From Otis tarda (taxonomy: Eukaryota; Chordata; Aves; Otidiformes; Otididae): a DNA stretch of 64,000 nucleotides. Positions 34,101 to 46,560 of this stretch are shown piece by piece. Each line of letters begins with the position of its first letter. The first letter of the stretch is position 1. Made by a program: the position numbers and the translations under genes. The stretch is taken from assembly GCA_026413225.1 (NCBI GenBank), contig CM048552.1, positions 198,282,553-198,346,552 of the forward strand, in the 5' to 3' direction. Below the pieces are notes generated by a model. The model worked only from the letters and a program-made list of their open reading frames with translations. It searched no databases and was not told where the DNA came from.

Positions 34101-35581
34101 TGAAAATCAAGATTTCTTTACCAAACAAGTGTGCAAAACTGCTATCACTTCTTACGTGAAATACAAAACAGAAGGTGATGAATCAGAACAAAGCTCCCAA
34201 AGAGCCAGGGCATTTTCAGAATCTGTATAGCTTAAATTTCCTAAGTTGTGCCTTGAGGCTTCTTGCCTTTACTTCTTGACTTAAGACTGTAACTGGCAAA
34301 TATTTACACAAGTAAGTATCTTGGTATCTGTGAGGTTTTCAATTCAGTTAATCAGGTCTTGTGCAAGTGGATGACCCGATTGATCTGCTGAGGGGTGACA
34401 CAGCCACTCTGCACTTCACTACCAGCATGCTGGCAAAGTCGTTTCAGCTGTTTCAGCATCGCTCCAGCACAACCATCCCAACGTCAATGTGATCACAGAG
34501 GGCACAGAGGGCACATATCGCATTTTCTGAGAGGCTGTTGTTGCAGAAAGATGTATAAATAGAAGAGGGAGAATGGTGAAGGAAGAGGAGCATGGATGGT
34601 GATCAACCTCCCACCTAATTGAAATAAGAGGTACTATCTAAACTCAGAGGAAGCAGAGGACAGGCTAGGCAGCACACTGGGAACTTCTTTGCACAGCGCT
34701 GTCATAATATGTGGGTCAAAAAAAAAAAAAGAAGCTACAATATGCTTTTATCCTTCTAAGCCCCTGAGTGTGCTGAGGGCCTTTTGCGAGGATTTGAGCC
34801 TTCATAATAAAAAAAAAGGTCCTTGAAAATGGAGTATGTGATATTTTACATTCACCAAAAGAATGAAAACATTAAATAACAGCTGAACAACAGGAATTGC
34901 TCCTTACAGAGCTCTCGACGTGGTATGGGGAACTCCGTCCTCAACTGATGGAGGTGATGGGATCTTTTTCAGTTAGTACTTGATGGATGTACAGGAAAAA
35001 AGGAAAGCCCCAAAGTAGCTAAATGAGATTAATTTCTGGGGAGCTTTCTAATATTTGCTTTAAGTGAGGATTTCCTGTCAGCTGAATGTGATAGTATCAC
35101 TTGAAAGGAAGTATCAGGGAGGACTGTGAAATATTCATAGTGACCTGAGTCTAAACCATGTCCTCAGGAACATTTCCCATGAAAACTCAGCACCCAGATG
35201 AGGGCAGGGGGAGTCTGGCTTTAGAAAACCTGCCCAACGCAGAGAACACATGCCCAGGGGACATTTGCCTGGCCATGGGGAACAGGTATTCCTCTTGCCA
35301 CCCCAGCCCGTTCCTGCAGCTCATCTGAATGACTTTGGGATTGTTCATTTTCCCCAATGGCCCTTCTGTCCTTTTTCTGACAATGTTTCTCTTTTGGCTT
35401 TGGCTTTACGTAACATGAAAAAAGCGGAGCCACAGAAAAGAAACAGTCAAAGTTTATCCACATCCCAAGATCATGGTCAGGGCAATGCAGGGCGGTCTGC
35501 CTGAAAAGACTGACAGACCACTTCGGGGGCTACATTGGTCAAGGCTCTGTCTCAAAAGAAGAGCAGTGTGAAGTCACAGGA
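28161..35581. other. Unique sequence, no confirmed gene
   Basis: These 7.4 kb hold only short frames without family signatures (up to 129 codons at 29249-29638, minus). Overlapping plus and minus frames at 28520-29250 lie in a GC-richer patch. I see no repeat family, RNA gene or microsatellite of note. Confidence 0.55.
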
Positions 35582-36855
35582 GAGCTCAGACTGGAAGGGA
35601 TCTCAGGAGGCCTCTGCTTCAGCCTTCTGCTCACAGCAGGTCAGCTCTGAGGTCAGACCAGGCTGCTCAGGGCTTCATCCAGTGGGGGCTTGAAAACCTC
35701 CAAAGACTGCACAGCCTACACATCTGTCTGACTGTCCTCATGTGGAAAAGGTATCTATTTATAGCCAAACTGAACTTCTCCTTTTTGTTTCTCACCCTCT
35801 CTCCCTCCCTCCATGACTGTGAAAAGCCCATCTCCATCTCGTTGAGGACCACTTCATAGGCACTGGGGGCTGCTGTTAGGTGCCCCCCAAGGTGTCTCTG
35901 CTCCAGGCTGAACAAGCCCAGATTCCCCATCATCTTGCGGGCCTTACTTAAACTCATTTATCAATGTCTTTTTTTTTTCTGTGGGATGGAGACAAAACTG
36001 GATGCAGTATCTAGATGTGGTCTAACGAGCATGGGATAGAAAGGAATAACGACTTCCCTTGATCTCTATTTCTGCCCCTGTTCATACAGCTCAGACTTCC
36101 ATTGGCTGTCGTCATTGCTGGGACTTGCTGCTGGCCCATGTCCTGCTTGCTGCCCTCCAGGATGTCCGGGGCCTTTCCCACAGAGCCGCTCCTAGGGCAG
36201 TCTTGAGCCTGTCTTGTTACAAAGGGTCCTTCCATCCAAGTGAAGGACTTTGCATTTGTCATTGCTGAATTTCATGATGACCCTGTCAGCCCATTCCTCC
36301 AGGTCGCTTGGGATGGCAGCCCTGCCCTTGCACATATCAAGTGATGGCTCAATTTTACGTCATTGCAAACCCGATGACCAACCACTCTGTTGACTGCTCC
36401 CACCCATTGGTAAAGATTTTAAACAGGTCCCTGGGAAAGGTCCCAGGACAGAGCACTATGGTGTTGCCCTTGTTGCCAGTCTCTAGGTAAATAAATGAGT
36501 TATTACCCATTACCCTCTAAGCCCAACCAGCCATCCAGATTATAAATCATCCAACTTTTTCCCATCCCTACCATAGTATCCCATCTTGGATACAAGAATA
36601 GTATGGGAAAGAACCTTAGAAGTCTTGCTAAACTCAACAAAGATGATATCTACTGCTCTCCCCTCATACTGTGACACAGTCATTTTATCACAGGAGGCAA
36701 TCAGGTTGGCCAAGCATGACTGACCCTTACTAAATCCATGCTGATTCTTCTCCTGCCTGTACCCAGAAATGTGGTCTGATAGGACTCACTCCATGACCTT
36801 TCCAAGGACCAAAAGGAGGCTGACTGGCTTGTAGTTACCTGGGTTGTCCTCTGGC
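35582..36855 (-). mobile_element. Old CR1 LINE with degenerate reverse transcriptase
   Basis: Read on the minus strand from 36855, the segment starts at the reverse-transcriptase region (NYKPVSLL..LGKVME), continues through HGFSKGQSCLANLI-like and FVEFSKTSK (motif A remnant) codons, LGPF..LFKIFTN, and a FAMT remnant of the FADD motif, then the C-terminal part and the 3' untranslated region. It ends at about 35582. It is full of stops. The 3' untranslated block (GCTGAGCAG.. and CTGTGAGCAGAAGG) matches the copy at 55115-56031 and differs from the other CR1 copies, so these two are one older subfamily. The terminal octamer repeat is no longer visible. Confidence 0.87.
35667..35957 (-). pseudogene. 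CR1 ORF2 C-terminal remnant
   Basis: The 96-codon frame contains NLGLFSLEQRHLGGHLTAAPSAYEV, the counterpart of the GLFSLEKRRL motif of other copies, cut here to fragments of it (for example GLFSLEQRHL). The upstream part of the protein lies in other frames. No function is expected. Confidence 0.75.
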
Positions 36856-39800
36856 CTGTTATGAAGGTGTTGTTTTGAAGTTATTTCAGAAGAAGATAAT
36901 AAGGAAGATGTTATTTAGGCTTCTGAAGGTAGACATGGAGTTAAAAATAATTTCCCAAATTGTCATTAGTCATCATTACACCCAGGTATGTCTGATACCC
37001 ATTCAACAGTGCTTGAAAGTTTGCTCAGTTTTGACCACAACATTCCCATACTGCAATTAATTCCAGCTTGTGTGAAAAAAGCATTTTCTCTTCCATCTCC
37101 ATTGTACACCACCGTGTAGAGATCCCTGTGTAAAATCTGATAATCTGTGAAACTATAGCAAAGAAATGTTTTTCTGTTTGATGCAAGCCCATATTTTTAG
37201 AGAGATGTTTGTCTGTTTGATGCAAGCCCATATTTTTAGAGAGATGATTAGACTGTTCTTAAGAAGCTGTTGCAGCTTCAGCTTTTTAACATCTTCTTTG
37301 TGGGTAGATTTATTATAGTCTTTTAATCACAGACAGAGAACATCAAAAGATTTACAGAAGTTCATGAGTCTCCATGCCCAAACTGCAAGGCATCTGGGAC
37401 TAATTTACAACTCACACTGAAAAAACAAAATGCAAATGTCAAGTGGAGCTCCTCATACACTTCGAGGAAAAAAAAAAAATCTAATAAAGTCATGCAGTTT
37501 CTCCTGGAACAAACTATGTTGGAATTCTTGGAGAACATATTGAAATATATGTGGCTCAATGCACAAACCATCACAAACCCAAATGACAGAGATTTGATTG
37601 ACTGGTCAGGATACTATAAGCACTGCAAGTGAAATGCCATCCCTTTTACAGATCAATCATCAATATAATGGAACATCTGTACATCCTGCGGAAGCCAAAG
37701 AGAGAGGAGGGCCTTCGCCATACCTCAGGGTGCAGACTTCGAACAATAGCCAGCAGCTGCACCTAATGAGTGCTTTATTAAATAGCTCTTGTTAGACGCA
37801 AAATACACATTGCTCAATCAAGACCCACTGGTGGGTGTGAGTAAAAGATTGGAATGAAGATGATTAAACTGAGAAAAGATGCTCTATTTGTGTCACTGGA
37901 AAAATTACAATAGCAGTTAACTTATCTGAAGCTAATAATACCTTATTACCCTCCTGAACAAATCTAAGCTAGAGGTTAATACTACAGGGTATTTTTTGTA
38001 ATCATTTTTGTATCAATTAGTTCCAGTCTGCAAATTACTTGGAAAAAAATGACCATCAATTTCATCTGTTTGCTCCCATCTAACTGAACATGAGTTCAGA
38101 TACTTGATTTTATAGTCTTTTTTAATTACTTTAGGTAAGTTCTGAGTAATAAAATAAGGCTATACCAACATCTTTGCCAAATAGCCACAAGATTTTGTAC
38201 CCAAAAGCTTGTGCGATTAATTTAAGAAAAAGCTTTTTGGAAATGATCAAATATTGCTTCTAGTCGCACTATAAGATATTCTATGACTCTACTGTGCTGC
38301 TACTTATTCATATTTATCTCTATTCTATCCCATACTTTTATATGTGTTACTTTTCATTGAAATGTATGAAAATCAGTTTGAGGTAATTCTTTTTTAGGTG
38401 AATAAGTAGTTCTGGGTTAAAACTGAAAAAATATTATGACTCTATCCCTATCCAGTCGTTTTTTTCCAGTGCTAAGAGAACAAAAATAGGCTTATGTAAA
38501 ATAAAATTTTTTAAAAATCTGTTGAAGAGTTAGTTTGTCCTGTAACAATGAAACAAGCCCTCTGCGGTGTTATTATTTTGTCTTGTGTAGCAGGCTGTTA
38601 TTTTCTGAAATAATACTCATCTGTAAGACAGGCGGGAATTCCTTCCACTTGCTTTCACCCTCAAAATGCTAGCTACATAGCAAGCCATATAGCATTTCCG
38701 GAAGGAGCTTTTGCTCCAAACCCCAGAACAGTGTGCTGTTTAAGTGAGCTTCACTCTAGTCTCTGACTTCTGGAAACTCTAGTCGACTCACTTGAACTGG
38801 ATACTTTACTTTTAGACGGCGTGAATTGCGTTTGTGAGGATGTAAGAAATTCTACTTATACCCAGGGAGCTTAGTTCATAAGAGTAAAGTGTCATTAATA
38901 AAACTTGAAAGTGACACAGTAGCAGTTTTCTATGGCTCAGATCTTATGAATGCTTCTGAAGGTGCACAACTTAACCCCTGGGAACAGTCCTGCTCATGTC
39001 AGGAGAACTACCCCCACGAGCAGAGGTACAAGTGTACATGTATGCAGGGTTATGTGGGGTATACGTAGCAAACAGTAGGAAATTTTATTTGCATTTGCCT
39101 TTTTTTTTGTAAGAAGAGACCTCAGTATGAGGAAATTGTTTAAAACTCTAAAACTTAATGTTATTATATCGAGACCAGGCAATTCAAGTTGGAGAAGAAA
39201 AGATGAACGGAATGTTGTGCTTTATACACAGTGTTCCCTTCCACTTAACCAAATGAAATAGAGTATTTCACTGTATGATTAACAACTAAACATAATATCA
39301 TACTGAATAACTAACCACTGTAAATACAGCTATCGTCACACCAGGGGAAGCCTTAGCATAAATAACAGCAGGCTAGCTGACAGCCAGAGAGATTACAGTA
39401 TTTCATTTTCAGACCCAGCTCTCAGTTGGAGTGGCTGTGGTCAGCAAGAAACTGTTTCTAATATGTTTGGCTGGACCTTGAATTTAATCTGTCAACTGCT
39501 GCCAGATTTACTGGGCAGGCTTTAATGGTCCATCGATTTTAATGGACTCCTAATGAACACAGCAGATTATAATTCGAAAGGCCACCAGGAACAGAGAAGT
39601 ACGTCAGTATAGGCAGCAATGGTTTGATGGAGACAGTGGTGATGGGAAAGGGGTATCTCAACCACATGTGAAATATTACTATTCTCTTTCCATATTGCCT
39701 CACCATACAGCAAAGTATAAAACCAAAATATTTCTTTATAGCTGCCTGCAGCAGCAATACTTAGCCCCGCTGCCTACATCAGAAATAAAACTTCCTCCAT

Positions 39801-42770
39801 GCTCTTATGTTGGTCAGGAAAATACATATTGAAAAAATGAGTTACATACCACTGTCTTAAAAACATAAAGGCAGACCACAGAAGAGAGCAAATTCAAGCT
39901 TCTGCTCAGATTGCTCTCTTTTCCATCCCTGCAGGCGGAACACATCTGGCCAGCTCCTCCAAAGTTAAACACATCATTTACACTGGTTTCCAGGCTTTGT
40001 TCTGAGTAACTTCCTTCCTTAGAAGAAATCATATGGCTTATCTTCAAGATCTCTCTCCAGATAAATGTGCTTTTCCCCAAGGGCCCAGTAGGTAAGACCC
40101 CCAGACACTGGAACCCCTTTGGCTTTTGAAGAGGATTTCGAAAACCTGGACAGGTGGACCTGGTGCACAGTCTCTCTACTGTAGACTCTGACAGCAAAGA
40201 AATAAACATAAAACCAGACGTGTGGCACTGTTAGTCTCCTCACCAGGAACACAACTGTGTTGGTGTAATAGATGCTATTCCTGTACAAGATCACCTTTAT
40301 AGTGCTAAAACCTTGTCCGGGGGGGGCAATACAGTACAATTACCAATGGCAAGTAGTTGCAGCACTGTAAAAGCCATATGCACTTTGTTTCCTATGTGCA
40401 TATTGGTTTTCACGTTCAACAAAAATAAATTCAGCCTGGCCTAAGTCCAGGTTATACACATAAGAAATGTGGGAAACGGAGAGATGATCATACAAGAGAT
40501 GACAGGAAGAATTTGGCTTGTTTAACTCAGGAAAGTAAAGACTGAGATGAGAAATTGTTTCAATTTATACGTAACATCAGGGGGTACACATCTACCAAGA
40601 GAAAAACTGCAGGGCAGTGCTAGCAGAAGAACAAATGAGCATGGCCATGAATAGATTTCAGCGGAAATCCCATAAGAATGATGTCCTGGCAGCAGCTTTT
40701 CAACAGGAACAATGTGAGCAAAAAAGTAAAGTTATTTTTAAGATGTAATTCAGTATTTTTAAGAAGGGGATTATGTAATGTGGTGGCATGTGATATCAAG
40801 GGACTGAGACAAATGAATCTGAAAGGCCCTTCCCATCCTGCGTTTCCCATAGCCAACAGGTCGCGATGCTGGTTTGACCACGCAGAAAGGCTACAGGCTC
40901 TGCTTTTAATGCATATTTAATTCTTCCTGGACAGAGCCTGGTTACACAATGCAGGGAACAGGGACGGTGAGTCCTCCAGAAGCAAAATGTCCTTGGGAAA
41001 GCTGAAGAAAGTGCTAAGTTATTTTTTTAATTAAAAACCTGTTTCCCAAGGGTCCCTGTTTTTGAAACTGATACCTGCTGAGATTAAATTCAGCAGTTCG
41101 ACTTTCATGTGAATCGTGTTCAGCTGGAGACGGAAACAAAGATAAAGTCACTTTGGGGAGCTGGTAAATCAGAAGCACAACACAGACTTAGACCAAGCAA
41201 GTCATTTTTGAAAACACCAATGGACAAAATTAAGTTTCAATATTTAGGCTCACAAAACTCCCCAATATCCTGAGTTCATTTTGCAGAACTCAGGCTTCAC
41301 AACATTAGAAAGCTTGTGAGAACAAGCTCTCCCCAGGATCCTCCCTTCCTTGGATTGCCACTGTTGGATGGAGTAGAAACAGTAGACAAAAGTGCTATTG
41401 CTGCAGCTTTTTGTCCCTTCATTTTCTAATGGTGACCAGAACTCAGAAACCTAGAGATGGGTAACACTGGAAAACAATTTTGAGAACAGGGAAGATGTTC
41501 TCATTTGGAAAACTAAGATAATTCCTGTTTTCTCTGAAAGGCTTTACCCCTTCCTCGTGCAATCCTCTCTTCCACAGAAATTTTGAGGAAGTCTGCAGGC
41601 GCAGATGAACAAACCAGTAGTTGGGATAAAATGTTGAGAATGGACAGTAGCTCCTCGGACAGCCAGGAGGTTTACCCACATCACTGTTTCCCGTGGCAGG
41701 TGTGTGGCAGGATCCCGTGCTGCCTGGAGTGACCCTGGGAGCGGAGTTTGACACGACACCTTCGAGAGCAGCTCCGATAAACATCCAGCCCTTGGGGCTA
41801 CCCTCACAGCTGAATCAAATCTTGTCGCTTTTTAAGCTGTCAGTTTACAAAACAAACTCATGTAAATGTTTAATTCCTCCAGAAACACAGCGGGTTATGG
41901 CAGCTGCTTAACAAACCTAAGAGAAATTCCAGCTTTGCAGCCCAGCGCTTGCTGGCTAGCAGCCGTTCTCCCATGGCACATAAGTGGAAGTGACAGTCAT
42001 GAGTGAGACTACAGCCATCTGCTCCTCCCAGTCACAGAGATGAAGAGCATCTTTCTTGAGTACGAGGGCTTCAGAAACGCAAAAGCCCTTGAGTCTCAGG
42101 GTGTTGTTTATAAGACACCAGTGAATTGGAGGCCTAGATGCTTCAGCTGCAGCTGGGAATTGGGGGTGAGGTGGGAACACTGCTCCTCTCCAAATGGCTA
42201 CTGCTAGCCCAAGAATGGCCCGAGGGCTGGGCTCAGCATGGGGCTGTAGACCTTCCATGCTATTTCAGACTGAGGTTAGGGTAACAAGCTGGTACATCCA
42301 AAAGAAATCTGTAAGCTCTCTGTGGGGAAGATGTAGTCCTATTTGATTGGATCCTACACTCTGTGCTTTGCCTAATTCCTTCCAAGTATCCCAGTTCCTT
42401 TGCAGCTGTACCACAAGGCCAGCTTGGGCTGATGAGGCAGCCCAGGGTCCTTCCAAGAGAGTCTCAGTACTGTGAAGCTTAGTGACAAAGATTTTCACTG
42501 AGACACAAGTTTGGCACATACTGAAGTTCAGGACACTCCTTTTCAGAAGGTAGAGTATACACATGGTGTATTTGCACTTACATAACCTCTGCTTACTTTC
42601 TCTCTCTTACACGTATTCTTTCATATAAACTGTAGATGGTTCCACCATATCTGATGTCAGAGATGTACCTCTTTAGTATGTCTCTGTGACCCCTGGACTT
42701 GTTGGTGGTGGTGCTTTTTATTATTAGAGATCTTCATAATCAGTGGAGGAAGTGGTTTTAAAGAATATAT
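36856..42770. other. Unique sequence, no confirmed gene
   Basis: AT-rich unique DNA with a 39-base tandem duplication at 37166-37243. Frames reach 131 codons (39814-40209, minus) without a family signature. The region 38000-38520 is very AT-rich and has no repeat that I recognise. Confidence 0.55.
37166..37243. repeat. 39-base tandem duplication
   Basis: Two adjacent copies, 37166-37204 and 37205-37243, share TCTGTTTGATGCAAGCCC and the following TATTTTTAGAGAG. They differ by one base near the start (TTTTTC against TTTGTC). The near-identity points to a recent duplication. Confidence 0.95.
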
Positions 42771-43272
42771 AGAATAATAGAATCATGGAATAGCTTGGGT
42801 TGGAAGGGACCTTCAAAGGTCATCTAGTCCAAACCCCCTGCAAGAAGCAGGGACATCTCCAACCAGATCAGGTTGCTCAGGGCCCCGTCCTACCTGACCT
42901 TGAATGTTTCCAGGGATGGGGCATCTACCACCTCTCTGGGCAACCTGTTCCAGTGTTCTGCCACCCTCATTGTAAAGGACTTCTTCCTAATATCTAATCT
43001 AAATCTACTTCCCTCTATTCTAAAACCATTACTCCTTGTCCTATCACAACAGGTCCTGCTAAATAGTTTCTTCCTGTGTTTCCTGTAGGCTCCCTGTAGG
43101 TACTGGAAGACTGCTATGAGGTCTGCCCAGAGCCTTCTCTTCTCCAGGCTGAGCGGCCCCAACTCTCTCAGCCTGTCCTCATAGGAGAGGTGCTCCAGCC
43201 CTCTGATTGTCTTTATGGCCCTTCTCTGGACTTTCTCCAAGAGGTCCACATCCTTCTTATGTTGGGGGCTCT
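42771..43272 (-). mobile_element. CR1 LINE 3' part
   Basis: The plus strand reads AATAATAGAATCATGGAATAG, cut here to its CR1 core AGAATCATGGAATAG, followed by GGGTTGGAAGGGACCTTC and the AGGTCATCTAGTCC block, then the reverse complement of the ORF2 end. About 500 bases, minus strand, truncated at 43272 inside the KKDVD..LE segment. It belongs to the same group as the copy at 18300. Confidence 0.95.
42890..43249 (-). pseudogene. CR1 ORF2 C-terminal fragment
   Basis: The 119-codon open frame carries KVQRRAIKTIRGLEHLSYED, RELGPLSLEKRR, CDRTRSNGFRIEG and HWNRLPREVVDAPSLETFKV, each as a short recognisable block. It is collinear with the fragment at 18395-19060 and has no internal stop. The start methionine is internal to the truncated element. 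The reverse-transcriptase catalytic part is absent. Confidence 0.92.
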
Positions 43273-45439
43273 ATTTTCAGTCTCTCAGATGCTTTACAGA
43301 TTGCAGGCATACTGTAATCTACTGCCTCAGTGGTGTGCAGGACATATTCCTCCTGCAATGCTCACAGACACCTTGTCATAGTCCCAAGGGCAGCACCAAC
43401 TCAATACTTGACATACAAACTGCACCTGTGCTAGAAGCCATGAAAGCTTCAGAACATTTGATCTGCTTTGTAACCCTCACAAAAGAAAGATCAGGATGAT
43501 TCTCATGGGTCCTGACAAGTGGTTTTGGTGTATCTGAACAGTGATGTTGTTTCTTCTCCTATTAGTGCATTGCATCCACATTTAGATGAACTCATCCCTG
43601 ACCTTGTTGCTGGGGTGCACTAAACCAGCAGATGGCTCCTGGACCTTTCACTGCTCTTTGCCTTGCCTCAAAAGCAGCCCAGAACAGAACAGCTGGTGAG
43701 ACCCCCAAAGCCTAGCTCTGAGGCAGGGCTTCATGCAGCTCTGCAGGTGAAGGGACAAAAGGCACAGCTGTGCTGTGGGACATCTGTCTGCACTCATTAG
43801 AGCTTTTTTTTTCCTGCAGCCTAACATAGAGCTGTTACAGATCTGTAGAAATCACTAGAGATGAGCCCAGACTTGGGGAGACTTACCAGTGTCTCTTGTT
43901 GTGTCCCGCTCACATCTGTCCTCCAGGGAACCAGCCTAGGTATCTGTGTACGGGTTGCAAAGTGTGGCTCAGGACACAGCCATTCAGGAAGCTGGATGCA
44001 AGCAGGACTCGAGAAATCACCAGCATCTGTCAAGTAAGTCAGTTTATCACCAAGGGAGAGGAAAATCTTGGTCATGGAGGGGAATCAGAGAGGTTCTTGA
44101 AGGAAGGAAGCTCTGCTTGTGGCTAACCCTTCATGTGTATATGGTTGTGGTGTCCCTGGCCTTTTGACTATCAGAATGTGAGTGGCTTCTAAGTCTTCTC
44201 ACTTACTCTAGCACCCAAAGTGTGGCATAGAAGACCATGTTGTCTCGCAGCCTCTGGCAGATGCTGGTCGTGGGAAGCGTGACACCTCTGATGAAAGGGC
44301 TGCACTGCCCCTGTGGGTCCCTGGGCTTTAGCCTGCAGGTATTCATGCCACATGGTCCAGGCAAGCAGAGAGGAGATGGCCTAGGATGGAGCAAGTCAGC
44401 CACTCCAGCCAACCTCTTTCAGCTCCAGTTCTGGATGTGGGATTGACGATCTCTTCCCAAAGGCTACCAAGCATCTTCAGCTGCTGTCCCACCTTCCAAA
44501 CCATCCTGCAGAGATACTTTTTGATTCTGTTCTTTCCTGTTATGGCTTTCTTGTTTCTGCCTCTCATGCCCCAACATTACCCCTCTGTGCTTTCATGGAA
44601 GAAGCAAATCCAGACCTGAGGAGTCCCTGTGGCTCTGTTAATATATGACACCAAATAAATCCTTAATTCCAGATCCAACATCATTAAGAAACCTTCAAAA
44701 TGTTTTATTAAAGATGTAGAGAATGCCATGAAAGGCCAAGATTATCCAGGTAAATTAACCAAAAATACCAAATTTGGGTATGGATGTGGAAGAACTGGTG
44801 CCAAGGGGAAAGAGGGCTTCAGGAACGTAACTGTGAGGAGGCTGGGATCTAGGAAGGGAGGTACAAGCGGCAAAAGGAGGGCCAAGAACTAGGATGGGAT
44901 GACAAGATGTGCAAATACCATGATGGATGCCATCTGGGGGATATGACAGGTAGCCTTGTGTTTACTGATGGCAGCTGAAGCAGGACAGCCACTCAAACCC
45001 ACTGTCCTGACCATGCTGTGAGGTTCAGGCTGCATCCACAGCTGTGGGGCCAGGTGGTAGCAGGCAAATGCTTTTGCTGGCCAGCGAGGGGACAGACATG
45101 GACAGACAGATTGAGCATCCTAGCATCACCATGTCAGTGCTCATTTCAGGCCTGACGGCATTGGCAGCTACCCATAGCTTCAAAATAAAAACTACGATAT
45201 GGGTAAAATAAATATCTTTTACTAGACAGACCAATATAATTTTTCCAAGCCTAGTAGCTCATTTAATAAAAGGATACAACTGCTAGGCTCAAGTCTTATA
45301 ATACTTTTGATAGTCTTTATAAACATCTAATGCAGTATGCAGGTTTAATTTGTTTGTTTGTTTTTTTTTAGCCTTGGCACCTTGGAGTGTGCGCTTACAC
45401 ACAACTATTCCTCCACTGCAGAACGGTCTTAGAAAATTG
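43273..45439. other. Unique sequence, possibly downstream of a minus-strand terminal exon
   Basis: No coding sequence recognised. Minus-strand AATAAA hexamers occur at 44704-44709 and, just right of this stretch, at 45458-45463. If the exon candidate at 45631 is real, the part from 45440 down to 44690 could be an extended 3' untranslated region. Overlapping short frames at 43890-44620 look like chance. Confidence 0.4.
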
Positions 45440-45631
45440 AATAAAGCTTTAAAAAAGTTTATTTTGTCTCCACAAGGCAATAAAGTACATATATAAAAAG
45501 GACATTGTAACAATATAAATAATGAAAACTGTGACCAGGTGTAAAGGATGACAAACACAAAGAACAGCATGAGTATTGTAGAGCGTCAGTCAAATTACAT
45601 ACGACTTGTACGTAATGGGCCCATCGCACCT
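45440..45631 (-). other. Candidate 3' terminal exon (unproven)
   Basis: On the minus strand, TTGTTATTTCTCCTTTTAG gives a strong acceptor ending at 45632, with no competing AG in the last 20 bases or more. The exon candidate starts AGGTGCGATGGGCCC. In one frame it reads RCDGPITYKSYVI and stops at TGA 45592-45590. The other frames read a short GAMGPLRTSRM and then stop, or stay open for about 55 codons. Four CpG lie in the first 60 bases, although the flanks are AT-rich, as in constrained sequence. A minus-strand AATAAA at 45458-45463 would place cleavage near 45440. I do not recognise the gene, and no upstream exon is identified. Confidence 0.3.
45458..45463 (-). terminator. Polyadenylation signal (AATAAA) below the exon candidate
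   Basis: The canonical hexamer on the minus strand lies about 170 bases downstream of the acceptor at 45632. It is followed by AAAGC and a T-rich stretch. The hexamer alone is common in AT-rich DNA, so its value depends on the exon being real. Confidence 0.3.
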
Positions 45632-46179
45632 CTAAAAGGAGAAATAACAATAGTTCAAAGATCGTTGGTAGCTGCATTCCCTAGAATCATAACATAATCT
45701 TAAGGAAGGTTCAATTTTCACTTTAAATTCAACACAAGGAGTCTGCTACAGCAATCTCTGCATTTAACCAAGGTCTATTCCCCACTGATAAGAAACTCAG
45801 ATAACTTTTCCTGTGAAGTGCAGCTCTCTTAAGAAACATGAGAGAGACATAGCTGAAGCTTTGATTCTTGTCTGTAACTCTGCATGACATTTATCTGAAA
45901 GAACATTTCTGATCAGGTACCATACTCATTTGGGGTCTCTGGATTTTAAGTCCTGGAAGAGACCAAAAAGAAATAGATTTTCCAGTTCGTTTACTTTGAA
46001 TTTTTGGTGTCATATTTTTTAATGACTGTCACTGTTCTACAGTAGTTTGTTTTCCTTTTGCAGCTTTTGTAAGTGAGGAAGAAAAAACATTTTTAAAGTA
46101 GCAGTACATAACTGCAAAGTCATAACTGGCAGAAGGGGAAGAGCAATAGCTTTTAATTTATTTTTCTAAAAAGCTGGGA

Positions 46180-46560
46180 TTTCAAGTTGACAGCATCTCT
46201 TTAAATTAATGAGACCAAATAAGACACAGAAAACATGCAAAGGCACTAGGAGAAAGTTTGGATGGCAGTGATGACAATTAACTAATGATTATTAATTCCC
46301 TTGATACACATTATAATAATGATAATTATGATTAACTCATTTTGTTTCATTGTGGAGGCTGCTAACATTTTATTTCCTGGGCTTTTCCTTGCAATTTACA
46401 TTAATTACTGTCCACCTCCTGTGTAGTTTTCCTACTGAAACTTCAAAAATTAACGGTCTTTAATGCGCTCAACAAGTCTTTTCCAATTGACATTCAACCT
46501 AATTGGCACTGAGATATTTTCACTGTCCGTCTGCCTGATCATCATACCTCTCAAAGCAAG
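46180..46560. other. Possible conserved non-coding element
   Basis: The stretch is AT-rich, free of repeats and homopolymers, and dense in homeodomain-type core words: ATTAAT, TTAACTAATGATTATTAATT, GATTAACTC and CATTAATTACTG. This composition is common in conserved developmental enhancers. Without a cross-species alignment it is only a suggestion. Confidence 0.2.

Noticed and set aside
37025-37231. 68-codon minus-strand frame with a repeated MGLHQT peptide
   Set aside because: The peptide repeat is just the translation of the 39-base tandem duplication, whose length happens to be a multiple of three.
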